Below, piece by piece: positions 25,197-34,668 of a stretch of DNA of 64,000 nt. How positions within the stretch are numbered: position 1 is the stretch's first letter; each line of letters begins with the position of its first letter. Source of the stretch: Polaribacter pectinis (GTDB lineage Bacteria > Bacteroidota > Bacteroidia > Flavobacteriales > Flavobacteriaceae); contig NZ_CP060695.1 in the NCBI RefSeq assembly GCF_014352875.1, forward strand, positions 713,501-777,500, read 5' to 3'. A program made the translations under genes and the position numbers. Below the pieces are notes generated by a model. That model searched no databases, was not told where the DNA came from, and saw nothing but the letters and a program-made list of their open reading frames with translations.

Positions 25197-26723
25197 ATGA
25201 AAATTACAAAATCAATCTTATTTTTTTTATCAATAATTATGCTATCCTCTTGTTCTAAAGATGATAAAAAAATAGAATTTACTTTTTTACAATTAAATGA
25301 TGTTTATGAAATTGCACCCATTCAAGGAGGAGAGTTTGGCGGAATGGCAAGAGTAGAAACTGTTCATAAAGATTTATTGAAAGAAAACCCAAACACAATG
25401 TTGTTTTTGGCTGGTGATTTTTTAAATCCGTCTTTATTAGGAACTTTAAAAGTAGATGGAGAAAGAATTCGTGGAAAACAAATGGTAGATGTTATGAATG
25501 CTATGAATTTCGATTTAGTAGCTTTTGGAAATCATGAGTTTGATGTGTCAGAAAAAGACTTACAGAAAAGATTAAATGAAAGTAATTTTCCTTGGATTTC
25601 TGCCAATGTAAAATTAAAAACAAAAGAAGCAGCAATTCCTTTTTATAAAGAGATAAATGGAGTAAAAGAATCAGTTGGGGAAACTTTTATTAAAGAGTTA
25701 AAAGATGCAGATGGCACAAAAATTAAAATTGGTTTTATAAGTGTTTGTATTCCTTCAAATCCAAAAGAATATGTAGAATATGGCAATATGTTTGTAAAAG
25801 CAAGAGCATCTTATGCAGCTATAAAAGATTCTGTAGATGTAGTTTTTGGGTTAACGCATGTAAAGGTTGCTAACGATAAAAGAATTGCAAAGTTAATTCC
25901 AGATTTGCCTTTAATTATGGGAGGTCATGAGCATACAAATAGTAATAATTTTGTTGGTAATGTTCAAATTTCTAAAGCAGATGCAAATGCAAAAACAGTT
26001 TTTATTCATAGAATTTCTTATGATAAAAAAACTAAAAAGATCGTTGTAAAATCTGAATTAAAAGAAATTAATTCATCCATAAAAACAGATGAAAAAGTTG
26101 GTGAAGTAGTTGCTAAATGGCAAAATATTCTTGAAACTAAAATTAAAGAAGTGATACCGAACCCAGATGAGGTAATTTATAAAACTGAAATTCCTTTAGA
26201 CGGAAGAGATACTCCAATAAGAAGTTCACAAACAAATTTAGGGCAAATAATTACAAAAGCAATGTCTTTTTCTTATGATGATACTGTAGATTGTGCTATT
26301 GTAAATGGAGGTTCTATAAGAATTGATGATCAATTAAGAGGTAGCATTACACCTGTAGATATTTTTAGAGTTTTACCTTATGGAGGTGCAATTGTAAAAG
26401 TGAAAATAAAAGGAAGATTGTTAAAACGCGTTTTAGATTATGGCGTTTTAGCCAAAGGAACTGGCGCATATTTACATCGTTTTAATATTGAAAAAGTAGA
26501 GGAGAATTGGATGATTAAAGATAAAACTTTAAACAGCAACCAAATCTATACAGTAGCCTTTTCAGATTACCTTTTAAAAGGTTTTGATATTCCTTTTTTA
26601 TCAGATAAAAATAAAGAAGTTCTTTCTGTTTATCATCCCAAAGAGAGTGAATTATCTTTCGATATTCGCAAGGCTGTTGTAGAATACTTAAAGTTAGAAA
26701 CAAAAAAAAGTGCTATTGATTAG
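25197..26723 (+). CDS. 5'-nucleotidase/UshA-family metallophosphatase lipoprotein
   Basis: A 508-residue lipoprotein (MKITKSILFFLSIIMLSSC, Cys19). The N-terminal calcineurin-like domain has FLQLNDVYEIAP, FLAGDFLNPS, AFGNHEFDVS, FGLTHVKV and IMGGHEHTNS, giving the two-metal site. The C-terminal 5'-nucleotidase domain carries CAIVNGGSIRIDDQLRG and PVDIFRVLPYGG with the substrate-binding aromatic positions. It likely hydrolyses nucleotides in the periplasm to salvage nucleoside and phosphate. The last codons (KKSAID) are encoded by the left arm of a terminator hairpin. Confidence 0.9.
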   Translation: MKITKSILFFLSIIMLSSCSKDDKKIEFTFLQLNDVYEIAPIQGGEFGGMARVETVHKDLLKENPNTMLFLAGDFLNPSLLGTLKVDGERIRGKQMVDVMNAMNFDLVAFGNHEFDVSEKDLQKRLNESNFPWISANVKLKTKEAAIPFYKEINGVKESVGETFIKELKDADGTKIKIGFISVCIPSNPKEYVEYGNMFVKARASYAAIKDSVDVVFGLTHVKVANDKRIAKLIPDLPLIMGGHEHTNSNNFVGNVQISKADANAKTVFIHRISYDKKTKKIVVKSELKEINSSIKTDEKVGEVVAKWQNILETKIKEVIPNPDEVIYKTEIPLDGRDTPIRSSQTNLGQIITKAMSFSYDDTVDCAIVNGGSIRIDDQLRGSITPVDIFRVLPYGGAIVKVKIKGRLLKRVLDYGVLAKGTGAYLHRFNIEKVEENWMIKDKTLNSNQIYTVAFSDYLLKGFDIPFLSDKNKEVLSVYHPKESELSFDIRKAVVEYLKLETKKSAID

Positions 26724-26734
26724 CACTTTTTTTT
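26707..26734. terminator. Bidirectional terminator overlapping the nucleotidase stop codon
   Basis: AAAGTGCTA (26707-26715) pairs perfectly with TAGCACTTT (26721-26729) around a 5-nt loop; the right arm begins with the TAG stop codon. A-runs and T-runs flank both sides, so it can terminate the plus-strand nucleotidase gene and the converging receptor gene. Confidence 0.85.
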
Positions 26735-26754
26735 GTTCTTAATTTATTTAAAAA

Positions 26755-28986
26755 TTAAAACCTAAACTCCAATCCACCATAAATTCCAAAAGGATGTCCT
26801 GGTCTCAAACCTGCAGGAACTCTAGATACAGCATAAGTATTGTCTAATAAGTTTATAACATTAGCTGTTAGATTGAATTTTTTATTCACATAATATTTAC
26901 CAGACAAATCAACAATAAAATTAGCAGCTACTTTCTCATTTGTAGGAATAGTTCCAGTTCCTGCTAAAGTTCTAAATTCGCCATTATATCTAGCGTTTAA
27001 GTTTATTTCAAATTTAGAATGTTCTAAAGATAAAGCTGCATTAAATTGATGTTTTGGTATGTACGGCAACTCATCTCCAGCTGTTACAGTTCCCCATAAA
27101 CTATCAGAACTTCCAAAACTATTTAAAAATTCTGTGTTTGTAAATGTATATCCAAAAGAAAAAGGTAAAGAAAATTGACTTTCTTTTTTAACTAAATTAT
27201 AGTTTAATAACAATTCAATTCCGTTTACTTTTACTTCACCAGCATTAAATTGGTCTAAAGAACCTGTTCCACCAGTTGCAGCTAAATCGCTTCCTAAAAG
27301 ATTAGAATAATCATTATAAAAACCTACAAATTCTCCTTTTAGTTTTCCAAGATTAAAACGTGTTCCTAATTCATAATTAACGCTTTCTTCTGCTTTTTCT
27401 TCTTCTTGGTTTCCTGGAGGAGAAAACCCTTTATGAATACCTCCGAAAAGTGAAAAATCGTTATTAAACTTATAGTTCATTCCCATTCCTGGAATAAAAA
27501 CGTCTACAGTATTTTCTCTTGAAGCTAAATTTACACCAGTTCTTGTAACATCATTTTTACCATAGTCATCTCTTTGTAAAGTGATGTTTTCATATCTAAT
27601 TCCTGGAGTAAATGTCCAATTGTTATATTTTAGTTTGTATGTTATATAAGAAGCAAAGGCATTTGCATTGCTAATTCTATTGGCATCTGTTCCTTGAATT
27701 CCTGCAGTTGTTAAATCTAAAATACCTGTGTTAGAAATACTATATTTATCTACCCATTGAAATCGATCTTCTTCATCATAATGAAATCTAAAACCGACTT
27801 CAATATCATGAAAAGCATCACCTTTATACCAATGATAATCTAACTTTGTTTGAATTCCTTGAGAATAATATTTTCTATTATTTGCTTTTACACCAATTGC
27901 ATCTGCTCCAGAATTTGTTGTTCCGTTTACAATACTAAAATGGTCTGAAAGTGTATTTGGGTCATTTAAAACATTTGCAATGGATTGCTTATCTCCATTA
28001 AATGTAATATCATTTAGTTTATACCAATTTCTTGCAAAGTTATTTCGATATGCTGTTGTAGTAACTCTTAAGTCTTTAGAAAAATTGAATCTATGTGTAA
28101 TCATATACTGTGTATGATCTGTAGTCATCTTATCATTATTAGAAGAAGCATATCTAGAAAACGGATTGTTATCAAAATCTTGTTCAGTTAAGCCTAAATA
28201 CGTTTCATTACCAACTTCATCTGCATATTGAAACTTAAATTCTAAAGATTGTTTTACAGTTGCATTTGGAAATAAATTCAATTTAAATTTGGCAACAACA
28301 TCATTTTTATTAAAACCAGTATTTTTCCCACTCGGCAAAGTTTTAAATCCATCTGAACCATAGTTTAGATATTCTATCATGTAACCAAAGGTTTTGTTAC
28401 CTCCACCTATTTTTGCATGTAATTGGTTTGAGTTAAAACTTCCATAACTAGCTCTTATGTTTCCACCAAATTCAGTAGGAATTTGAGTAGAAATCATATT
28501 AATGGCTCCACCAGTAGTAAAAGGACCAAATTGTATTTGGCTACTTCCTTTTAAAACTTCTACAGCTTGCATTCTTGCAATAGTAGGGAAGTAGTAAGCA
28601 GAAGAAGCGCTGTAAGGAGCAGGTGCAATTAAAACACCATCTTCCATTAAAGTAATTTTAGAACTTCTTTCTGGTGATGTTCCTCTTAAACTGATGTTTG
28701 GTCTTAATCCAAAACCATCTTCTTCGTAAATTGTTACTCCAGGAACTGTTCTTAAAGCTCTGTTAACATCAGTAAAGCCAAATTTTGCCAATTCTTTAGG
28801 AGATAAATAATAAGCAGAACCTGTTCTGTTTTCTGCAACATATTTATTACCAAATATTACAGTTGTAGAAATTATAATTTCATCTAATTTCTGTATGGAA
28901 TCTAATTTTCCTTTTTGTTTTTCTTTTTTTTGAGCTGATAAGGCTACTGTAAATAAGGCTGTTAAAACAATAATAACTTTCTTCAT
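26755..28986 (-). CDS. TonB-dependent receptor, FecA-like
   Basis: A 743-residue outer-membrane receptor with signal peptide MKKVIIVLTALFTVALSAQ and no carboxypeptidase-like N-terminal domain. The plug contains RALRTVPGVTIYEEDGFGLR, PNISLRGTSPERSSKITLME, DGVLIAPAPYSASSAYYFP and VEVLKGSSQIQFGPFTTGGA; the 22-strand barrel ends with an aromatic F (YGGLEFRF). Plug motifs resemble ferric-citrate/siderophore receptors of the FecA type. It has the best Bacteroidota promoter of the window upstream, and no FecR-type regulator nearby. Iron uptake is the likely role by family. Confidence 0.88.
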   Translation of the reverse strand: MKKVIIVLTALFTVALSAQKKEKQKGKLDSIQKLDEIIISTTVIFGNKYVAENRTGSAYYLSPKELAKFGFTDVNRALRTVPGVTIYEEDGFGLRPNISLRGTSPERSSKITLMEDGVLIAPAPYSASSAYYFPTIARMQAVEVLKGSSQIQFGPFTTGGAINMISTQIPTEFGGNIRASYGSFNSNQLHAKIGGGNKTFGYMIEYLNYGSDGFKTLPSGKNTGFNKNDVVAKFKLNLFPNATVKQSLEFKFQYADEVGNETYLGLTEQDFDNNPFSRYASSNNDKMTTDHTQYMITHRFNFSKDLRVTTTAYRNNFARNWYKLNDITFNGDKQSIANVLNDPNTLSDHFSIVNGTTNSGADAIGVKANNRKYYSQGIQTKLDYHWYKGDAFHDIEVGFRFHYDEEDRFQWVDKYSISNTGILDLTTAGIQGTDANRISNANAFASYITYKLKYNNWTFTPGIRYENITLQRDDYGKNDVTRTGVNLASRENTVDVFIPGMGMNYKFNNDFSLFGGIHKGFSPPGNQEEEKAEESVNYELGTRFNLGKLKGEFVGFYNDYSNLLGSDLAATGGTGSLDQFNAGEVKVNGIELLLNYNLVKKESQFSLPFSFGYTFTNTEFLNSFGSSDSLWGTVTAGDELPYIPKHQFNAALSLEHSKFEINLNARYNGEFRTLAGTGTIPTNEKVAANFIVDLSGKYYVNKKFNLTANVINLLDNTYAVSRVPAGLRPGHPFGIYGGLEFRF

Positions 28987-29026
28987 TTTATTTAGACTGA
29001 CTTTAAATAGGGTTTGATTTCGGGTG

Positions 29027-29057
29027 CAAAGATACGACTCATATTTAGCTATACAAA
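29027..29057 (-). promoter_or_regulatory. Consensus Bacteroidota promoter of the FecA-like receptor
   Basis: The minus strand reads TTTG (29057-29054), a 19-nt spacer and TATCTTTG (29034-29027), an exact match to TTTG-N19-TAnnTTTG, 40 nt before the ATG. Confidence 0.8.
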
Positions 29058-29206
29058 TCTTATTTAGAATAAATAAAAATAATATTTATAAGAAATTAGT
29101 TTCCAGTATTTTAATGCATAAATTTTAACATTTAAAAAAAAACTCTATGTTATTCGTTGATAATTAACGAACATAAATAAATACACTTAAATTCAATAAA
29201 TAATTG

Positions 29207-29214
29207 TAAATTTG
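29207..29214 (+). promoter_or_regulatory. Bacteroidota -7 box of guaB
   Basis: TAAATTTG, followed by CACGC, lies 25 nt before the guaB ATG. No -33 TTG at the expected distance. Confidence 0.5.
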
Positions 29215-29239
29215 CACGCAATTATACCTTAATTGCAAC

Positions 29240-30715
29240 ATGACAGCACACAACAACAAAATTTTAGGCGAAGGATTAACATACGATGATGTTTTATTAG
29301 TTCCTGCCTTTTCCGAAGTTCTTCCAAGAGAAGTAAGTATTCAAACAAAATTTACTAGAAATATTACTATTAACGTACCAATTGCATCTGCTGCAATGGA
29401 TACTGTTACAGAATCTGCTTTGGCAATTGCTATTGCAAGAGAAGGTGGTATTGGTGTATTACATAAAAATATGACAATTGAGCAACAGGCTCATGAAGTT
29501 AGAAGAGTTAAACGTGCAGAATCTGGAATGATTTTAGATCCTGTTACATTGCCTTTAACTGCTACTGTTTTAGATGCGAAAGCAAATATGAAAGAGCATA
29601 GTATTGGAGGTATTCCTATAGTTGATGAAAATGGAACTTTAAAAGGAATTGTTACCAATAGAGATTTACGTTTCGAACACGATGGAACTAGACCAATTGT
29701 AGATGTAATGACAAGTGAGAACTTGGTAACTGCCGCAGTTGGAACTTCATTAAATGATGCAGAAAAAATACTTCAGAATTATAAAATTGAAAAACTTTTA
29801 ATTGTTGATGAAAATTATAAATTAAAAGGATTAATTACGTTTAGAGATATTACTAAAGTTACACAAAAACCAATTGCAAATAAAGATTCTTATGGTAGAT
29901 TAAGAGTTGCTGCTGCTTTAGGTGTTACAAGTGATGCTGTAGAAAGAGCACAAGCTTTAGTAAATGCAGGAGTAGATGCTGTAATTATAGATACAGCTCA
30001 TGGACATACAAAAGGTGTGGTTACTGTTTTAAAAGAAGTTAAAGCTGCATTCCCAGATTTAGATGTTGTTGTAGGAAATATAGCAACTGCAGCTGCAGCA
30101 AAATATTTAGTTGAAGCTGGAGCAGATGCTGTAAAAGTAGGTATTGGACCAGGTTCTATTTGTACAACAAGAGTTGTTGCTGGAGTTGGTTTTCCACAAT
30201 TTTCTGCAGTTTTAGAAGTTGCTGCTGCAATTAAAGGAAGTGGAGTTCCTGTTATTGCAGATGGTGGAATTCGTTATACTGGAGATATACCAAAAGCAAT
30301 TGCTGCAGGTGCAGATTCTGTAATGTTAGGTTCTCTTTTGGCAGGAACTAAAGAATCTCCAGGAGAAACTATTATATACGAAGGAAGAAAGTTTAAGTCT
30401 TATAGAGGTATGGGGTCAGTTGAAGCAATGAAACAAGGTTCTAAAGATCGTTATTTCCAAGATGTTGAAGCAGATATTAAGAAATTAGTTCCTGAAGGAA
30501 TTGTAGGTAGAGTTCCTTACAAAGGAGATTTAGACGAAAGTATTCATCAGTTTATTGGTGGTTTACGTGCAGGAATGGGATATTGTGGTGCAAAAGACAT
30601 AGAAACATTAAAAGAAACAGGACAATTTGTAAGAATAACAGCAAGCGGAATTAACGAAAGTCATCCTCATGATGTAGCAATTACAAAAGAATCTCCAAAT
30701 TATAGTAGGAGGTAA
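29240..30715 (+). CDS. guaB: Inosine-5'-monophosphate dehydrogenase
   Basis: A 491-residue IMPDH converting IMP to XMP, the committed step of GTP synthesis. Visible: [20 protein letters not shown], two CBS domains (residues about 95-205, e.g. [20 protein letters not shown]), [11 protein letters not shown], the catalytic loop [18 protein letters not shown] with the active-site Cys, [18 protein letters not shown], and [18 protein letters not shown] (flap region with the Tyr of the conserved RY motif). Full length, monocistronic, with a strong terminator after it. Confidence 0.98.
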   Translation: MTAHNNKILGEGLTYDDVLLVPAFSEVLPREVSIQTKFTRNITINVPIASAAMDTVTESALAIAIAREGGIGVLHKNMTIEQQAHEVRRVKRAESGMILDPVTLPLTATVLDAKANMKEHSIGGIPIVDENGTLKGIVTNRDLRFEHDGTRPIVDVMTSENLVTAAVGTSLNDAEKILQNYKIEKLLIVDENYKLKGLITFRDITKVTQKPIANKDSYGRLRVAAALGVTSDAVERAQALVNAGVDAVIIDTAHGHTKGVVTVLKEVKAAFPDLDVVVGNIATAAAAKYLVEAGADAVKVGIGPGSICTTRVVAGVGFPQFSAVLEVAAAIKGSGVPVIADGGIRYTGDIPKAIAAGADSVMLGSLLAGTKESPGETIIYEGRKFKSYRGMGSVEAMKQGSKDRYFQDVEADIKKLVPEGIVGRVPYKGDLDESIHQFIGGLRAGMGYCGAKDIETLKETGQFVRITASGINESHPHDVAITKESPNYSRR

Positions 30716-30731
30716 GCTAGTTATAATTTTA

Positions 30732-30767
30732 AAAAAAAACTCAAGAAACTTTTCTTGAGTTTTTTTT
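30732..30767 (+). terminator. Rho-independent terminator of guaB
   Basis: ACTCAAGAAA (30739-30748) pairs with TTTCTTGAGT (30751-30760), flanked by A-run and T-run. A third copy of the arm (ACTTGAG, 30771-30777) just downstream could form an alternative hairpin. Confidence 0.85.
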
Positions 30768-30805
30768 AAAACTTGAGTTTAAAACGTTAAGCTAAATTAT
30801 ATCAA

Positions 30806-30836
30806 TAAAAAAAGCCTCACAATTTGTGAGGCTTTT
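30806..30836 (-). terminator. Rho-independent terminator of the OmpH/Skp gene
   Basis: AAAAGCCTCACAA (30810-30822) is the exact inverse of TTGTGAGGCTTTT (30824-30836). In the minus-strand transcript it is followed by a run of T residues. It also works as a mirror terminator for read-through from guaB. Confidence 0.85.
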
Positions 30837-30854
30837 AAATTTTATGATAAAAAA

Positions 30855-31373
30855 TTATTTTTTAGGTTCTGGAACTGTAATTCCTAACTTTTTAATAACG
30901 AGTTTAGTAATGTCTAAATTTTCGTCTATATAAGCAAACTCATTACCTGTAATAGTTAAAATTTGTGTGAAACCATTAGATTTGGCAACTTCTTTAATTG
31001 CGTCAGATAATTTCTTGTATAAAGGTCTCATTAATTCATCTTGTTTTAATTGCATTAATTTCTGACCATTCGCTTGGTATTTTTTAATATCGTTTTCTAA
31101 ATCTGTTATTTCTTTAACAGCAGTTTTTTTAGCTAACGTACCTAATGTAGTTTCTTCTTTTTTAAATGCATCTACCTTATTTTGAAATTCTTTAATTTTA
31201 ATAGAAAAAGAAGTGTCTAATTTAGCGCCATATTTTTGTGTCATATCAACAACAACTTTCGCTTCTGGCATTAAATTAATAATATAATCACTGTCTACAG
31301 TACCAACTTTAGATTGTGCTATAGTAATTGTGCTTAAAAAAGCAATACAAATAAATAAGATTTTAGATTTCAT
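30855..31373 (-). CDS. OmpH/Skp family periplasmic chaperone
   Basis: A 172-residue exported protein (MKSKILFICIAFLSTITIAQ). The mature start KVGTVDSDYIINLMPEAKVV and the long charged central helix (FQNKVDAFKKEETTLGTLAK through ENDIKKYQANGQKLMQLKQD) with a C-terminal VAKSNGFTQILTITG strand match Skp/OmpH, a trimeric chaperone with coiled-coil arms that holds outer-membrane proteins. It is not next to bamA, unlike many OmpH genes, so it is probably one of several paralogues. It has a consensus promoter and its own terminator. Confidence 0.88.
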   Translation of the reverse strand: MKSKILFICIAFLSTITIAQSKVGTVDSDYIINLMPEAKVVVDMTQKYGAKLDTSFSIKIKEFQNKVDAFKKEETTLGTLAKKTAVKEITDLENDIKKYQANGQKLMQLKQDELMRPLYKKLSDAIKEVAKSNGFTQILTITGNEFAYIDENLDITKLVIKKLGITVPEPKK

Positions 31374-31391
31374 GGTTTAATTTTAGTGTGG

Positions 31392-31421
31392 CAAAGATAT
31401 AAAAGTGAGTGATTTACCCAA
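31392..31421 (-). promoter_or_regulatory. Consensus Bacteroidota promoter of the OmpH/Skp gene
   Basis: The minus strand reads TTG (31421-31419), a 19-nt spacer and TATCTTTG (31399-31392), 18 nt before the ATG. Confidence 0.75.
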
Positions 31422-31449
31422 GTAAGACAGTCATAAAAAAAGTTAAAGT

Positions 31450-32733
31450 TTATACTTCTATAAAACTTAAAGCATAATTTTCTACTTTTTCTAAATCTGT
31501 GCTATTATTAATCTTGTTTTTAGAATCGGTAAGTAAGTTATTAACTTCAAAATTTATTACTTTTTTATAAGATTTATTAGTTGTTTTTTTACTTAATCTC
31601 TTTAAAACGGATAGGAGTTTTATTACAATAATAAAATCGTGAGAGCAATAGGTTCTTAAAGAAACCATAATATTATAGATTAGTTTTTCGAACTCTAATG
31701 TGTGAACAATCAACAAGATTTCATTATTGTCTTTTATAGCATGCACATCAATTTTTTGGATTCTTAAAATTAGTAATTGAGAAAGATAATCTATTGCATT
31801 TATGGCAGTTCCTGGATCATTAATACCTGGCGACATAGATTTAACAGCAACTTCTGTAATTTGTTTAAAAGCTAATAAGTAATTGTCGTCTATCAATTCA
31901 CTTTTAGAAAAATGAAAGTTGTTGTAAATTCTATTTTCTATGTCTTCCTCAATCTCTTTTTCAGTTTTAAATAAAATATCATCTTCATCACAAAAAGAAC
32001 CTTTTGTAGCAATAATTTCTATTTTAAAATTATTTTCTTTGGCAATTTTGGCTAATGTTTTAAGGGAAACTATTTGAAAATAACCTGTAGTTTTAACTTT
32101 ATATTCAATCCAATTTTTAGTGTTTGGTAATTCTTTATCTAAATTTTTTTCTATGTCAATTAACTTCGTAAGTTTTTTTTCTGCTGAATCATAAATTCGA
32201 AATAAAATATTATCAATTTGAATTTCTTGAGAAATAGAATGAATAAAGTAGATAAATGCTGCTAAAGAATTTAGCATAAATAGAATTGATAAAAGCACAG
32301 AAAATCCTGGTAATTGATATTTATCTCCTGTTGGCTCTATAAAAACTAAAATAAAAATACAATAGATTATTGTAAATAAGTAGATACCTAATACAATTTG
32401 ATGTCTTCTATTAGAAATTAAACCAGGTAATAATCTTGGAGAAAAATTACTAGAGGCTTGGTTTAATAAAATCATTACCATAGAAAAGCTAAAAACCATA
32501 ATGGATATTAAACCTGCAATAAAAGTGGTTAAAATTGTTCTAGCCGTTTCTGTATTGCTAATTACTAACTCTGGGAAAAATTCTAGAATATATTTTGAAA
32601 TACCTTCATTTTCTAAATACATCATTATATAAGCAAAAATGCAACCTGCTAAAGCTATTATAGAAGGAAAAAAAGCAATTTTGTTTTTTAAATTATAAAT
32701 TTTATTAAAAAAGTTGATGAATTTATCTTTCAT
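31450..32733 (-). CDS. DUF2254 family membrane protein
   Basis: A 427-residue predicted inner-membrane protein. Four hydrophobic helices occupy the first 180 residues (e.g. FFPSIIALAGCIFAYIMMYL), including the family segment LLNQASSNFSPRLLPGL followed by RHQIVLGIYLF. The cytoplasmic C-terminal part contains MSPGINDPGTAINAIDYL, the conserved SPxxNDPxTA motif of DUF2254. Biochemical role unknown. The stop of miaA abuts its ATG (one-base overlap at 32733), so it is translated from the miaA message. Confidence 0.88.
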   Translation of the reverse strand: MKDKFINFFNKIYNLKNKIAFFPSIIALAGCIFAYIMMYLENEGISKYILEFFPELVISNTETARTILTTFIAGLISIMVFSFSMVMILLNQASSNFSPRLLPGLISNRRHQIVLGIYLFTIIYCIFILVFIEPTGDKYQLPGFSVLLSILFMLNSLAAFIYFIHSISQEIQIDNILFRIYDSAEKKLTKLIDIEKNLDKELPNTKNWIEYKVKTTGYFQIVSLKTLAKIAKENNFKIEIIATKGSFCDEDDILFKTEKEIEEDIENRIYNNFHFSKSELIDDNYLLAFKQITEVAVKSMSPGINDPGTAINAIDYLSQLLILRIQKIDVHAIKDNNEILLIVHTLEFEKLIYNIMVSLRTYCSHDFIIVIKLLSVLKRLSKKTTNKSYKKVINFEVNNLLTDSKNKINNSTDLEKVENYALSFIEV

Positions 32734-33653
32734 TAGTCAATTATTTTTTTTTCGATAGTTTTAATAATGTCTTTTACATCAGTTTTATAATCAAACCAAA
32801 GTGTATTTTCATCTCTTTTAAACCAAGTTAGCTGTCTTTTAGCAAAACGTCTGGTGTTTTTTTTAATTTCTGATATGGCAAATTCTTTTGTAAATTCATC
32901 ATCGAAATAAGAAAATAATTCTCTGTAACCTACCGTCTTTAAAGCGTTTAATTCTTTATGAGGATACAGTTTTGTAGCTTCTTCTAACAATCCGTTTTCC
33001 ATCATAATATCTACACGTTTATTAATTCTGTTGTAGATAATTTCTCTATCTGCTTTTAACCCTATTTTAACGGATGTAAAATTACGTGGTGTTTTTGGTT
33101 TGTTTTTGAATGTAGAATATGGAATTCCACTGCCAATACAAACTTCTAAAGCTCTCATTAAACGATGTGGGTTTTCAATAGCAATAGAATTGTAGGTTTC
33201 TAAATCTAATTCTTTTAAATTCTGCTGAAGTACTTCTATTCCTTCTTTTTCTAGTTGTCTTGTTAATTGTTCTCTTATTTTAATATCAACTTCTGGGAAA
33301 TAATCTAAACCATTTAAAAGAGCATCTACGTATAAACCACTTCCACCAACCATTACCTGTATTGGATTTTTTTTGAAAAGTATATCTAATTTAGCAAGTG
33401 CATCTCTCTCAAAAGCACCTACATTATAATCTTCAAAAATGCTTCTATTCTGAATAAAATGATGGTTTGCCGATGCTAACTCAACTGCATCTGGTACAGC
33501 AGTTCCAATTGTCATTTCCTTAAAAAACTGTCTAGAATCACAAGAAATAATTTCTGAATTAAAATAATTAGCTAGCTGAATGCTTAATGCAGTTTTACCA
33601 ATTGCAGTTGGTCCTACAATGGTAATTAAAATGTTTTTTGTGTTTGTAATCAT
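32733..33653 (-). CDS. miaA: tRNA dimethylallyltransferase MiaA
   Basis: A 306-residue MiaA that adds the isopentenyl group to A37 of UNN-decoding tRNAs. Motifs: TIVGPTAIGKTALSIQLA (P-loop), IISCDSRQFFKEMTIGTA (Asp and Arg for substrate), VMVGGSGLYVDALLNGLD, NPHRLMRALEV, and KKNTRRFAKRQLTWFKRD near the C-terminus. Full length. Translation is coupled on both sides: 4-nt overlap with the channel gene upstream and 1-nt overlap with DUF2254 downstream. Confidence 0.97.
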   Translation of the reverse strand: MITNTKNILITIVGPTAIGKTALSIQLANYFNSEIISCDSRQFFKEMTIGTAVPDAVELASANHHFIQNRSIFEDYNVGAFERDALAKLDILFKKNPIQVMVGGSGLYVDALLNGLDYFPEVDIKIREQLTRQLEKEGIEVLQQNLKELDLETYNSIAIENPHRLMRALEVCIGSGIPYSTFKNKPKTPRNFTSVKIGLKADREIIYNRINKRVDIMMENGLLEEATKLYPHKELNALKTVGYRELFSYFDDEFTKEFAISEIKKNTRRFAKRQLTWFKRDENTLWFDYKTDVKDIIKTIEKKIID

Positions 33654-34477
33654 GGATTTAAAATACTACCACAATTATAGCAAAAAGTGGCTTTATCTTT
33701 ATGTTTATCTTTCAAACAATTTGGGCAAGCTTGTGTATTTGTATCTAAAGTATTGTTAGTTCTTGCCATTTCTGAACTTACTATTCCTGTAGGAATTGCT
33801 ATTATTCCGTAACCGAGAATCATAATTACACTTGCAATTAATTGTCCTAAAGGAGTTTGCGGAGCAATATCTCCAAAACCAACAGTAGTTAATGTTACAA
33901 TTGCCCAATAAACACTTCTTGGTATACTAGTAAAACCATTTTCTGCACCTTCTATCATATACATTATAGTACCAAGAATAATACAAATGATTACAATAAA
34001 GAAAATAAAGACTGCAATTTTTGCTCGACTTGCTTTTAAAGCAATCTTTAAATTGTTAGAAGCACCAATATATCTAGCTAGTTTTAAAATTCTAAAAACT
34101 CTTAATAAACGTAATGCTCTTAAAGCAACAAAATGATGAGAACCTATAATAATAAAAGATAAGTATTTAGGTATGGTAGATAGAAAGTCTATAATACCGT
34201 AAAAACTAAATATGTATTTAAAAGGTTTTTTTATAGAGACAACTCTTAAAATATATTCAATTGAAAATAAGATGGTAATAACCCATTCAGAAATATTTAA
34301 AAAATTATGATATTCTTTATCAAAGCTTTCTATGCTCTCTAACATTACCAAAACAATACTTGCTATAATGGCAATTAGTAAAATAACATCAAATAATTTA
34401 CCTTCTTTAGTATCCGCTTCATAAATAATTTCATGAATACGTTGTTTCCAAGTAGGTTTTTTATCGGTTTTATTCAA
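33650..34477 (-). CDS. Voltage-gated potassium channel with C-terminal zinc ribbon
   Basis: A 275-residue six-helix ion channel. S4 carries the arginine/lysine ladder (LRALRLLRVFRILKLARY), the pore loop holds the selectivity filter TLTTVGFGD, and S6 is the glycine-containing VIMILGYGIIAIPTGIV. After a short linker the C-terminus is a rubredoxin-like zinc ribbon, CPNCLKDKHKDKATFCYNCG, two CxxC pairs, which many bacterial Kv channels lack. Full-size for a KvLm/KvAP-type subunit, acting as a tetramer in the inner membrane. Its 3' end overlaps miaA by 4 nt. Confidence 0.92.
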   Translation of the reverse strand: MNKTDKKPTWKQRIHEIIYEADTKEGKLFDVILLIAIIASIVLVMLESIESFDKEYHNFLNISEWVITILFSIEYILRVVSIKKPFKYIFSFYGIIDFLSTIPKYLSFIIIGSHHFVALRALRLLRVFRILKLARYIGASNNLKIALKASRAKIAVFIFFIVIICIILGTIMYMIEGAENGFTSIPRSVYWAIVTLTTVGFGDIAPQTPLGQLIASVIMILGYGIIAIPTGIVSSEMARTNNTLDTNTQACPNCLKDKHKDKATFCYNCGSILNP

Positions 34478-34603
34478 TTTTTAAAGTTTTTCTTTTACAA
34501 TACTACAAATATTTACTGAATTTATAATTTTTTTTCATCTGTTTTTCTCTTTATTCATAAGGGTTTTCAAAATAAAATAAAAAAAAAGCACTTTTTTTAA
34601 AAC

Positions 34604-34625
34604 CGTAACTAGTTTCTTCTCGTAA
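34604..34625 (+). promoter_or_regulatory. Candidate ECF-type promoter or operator before the DUF4331 genes
   Basis: Two CGTAA copies (34604-34608 and 34621-34625) stand 17 nt apart start to start, 44 nt before the first DUF4331 ATG. The upstream one sits in CCGTAAC, reminiscent of the AAC core of ECF -35 elements. Spacing is shorter than the usual ECF spacer, so this is a guess. Confidence 0.25.
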
Positions 34626-34668
34626 GTATGAGTGAGATTCAATTAAATATTAACTAAAAACTCACACA

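Noticed and set aside
28987..29239. Possible riboswitch or small RNA between the receptor and guaB
   Set aside because: The region is explained by two divergent promoters and AT-rich filler; no stable conserved-looking structure was seen.
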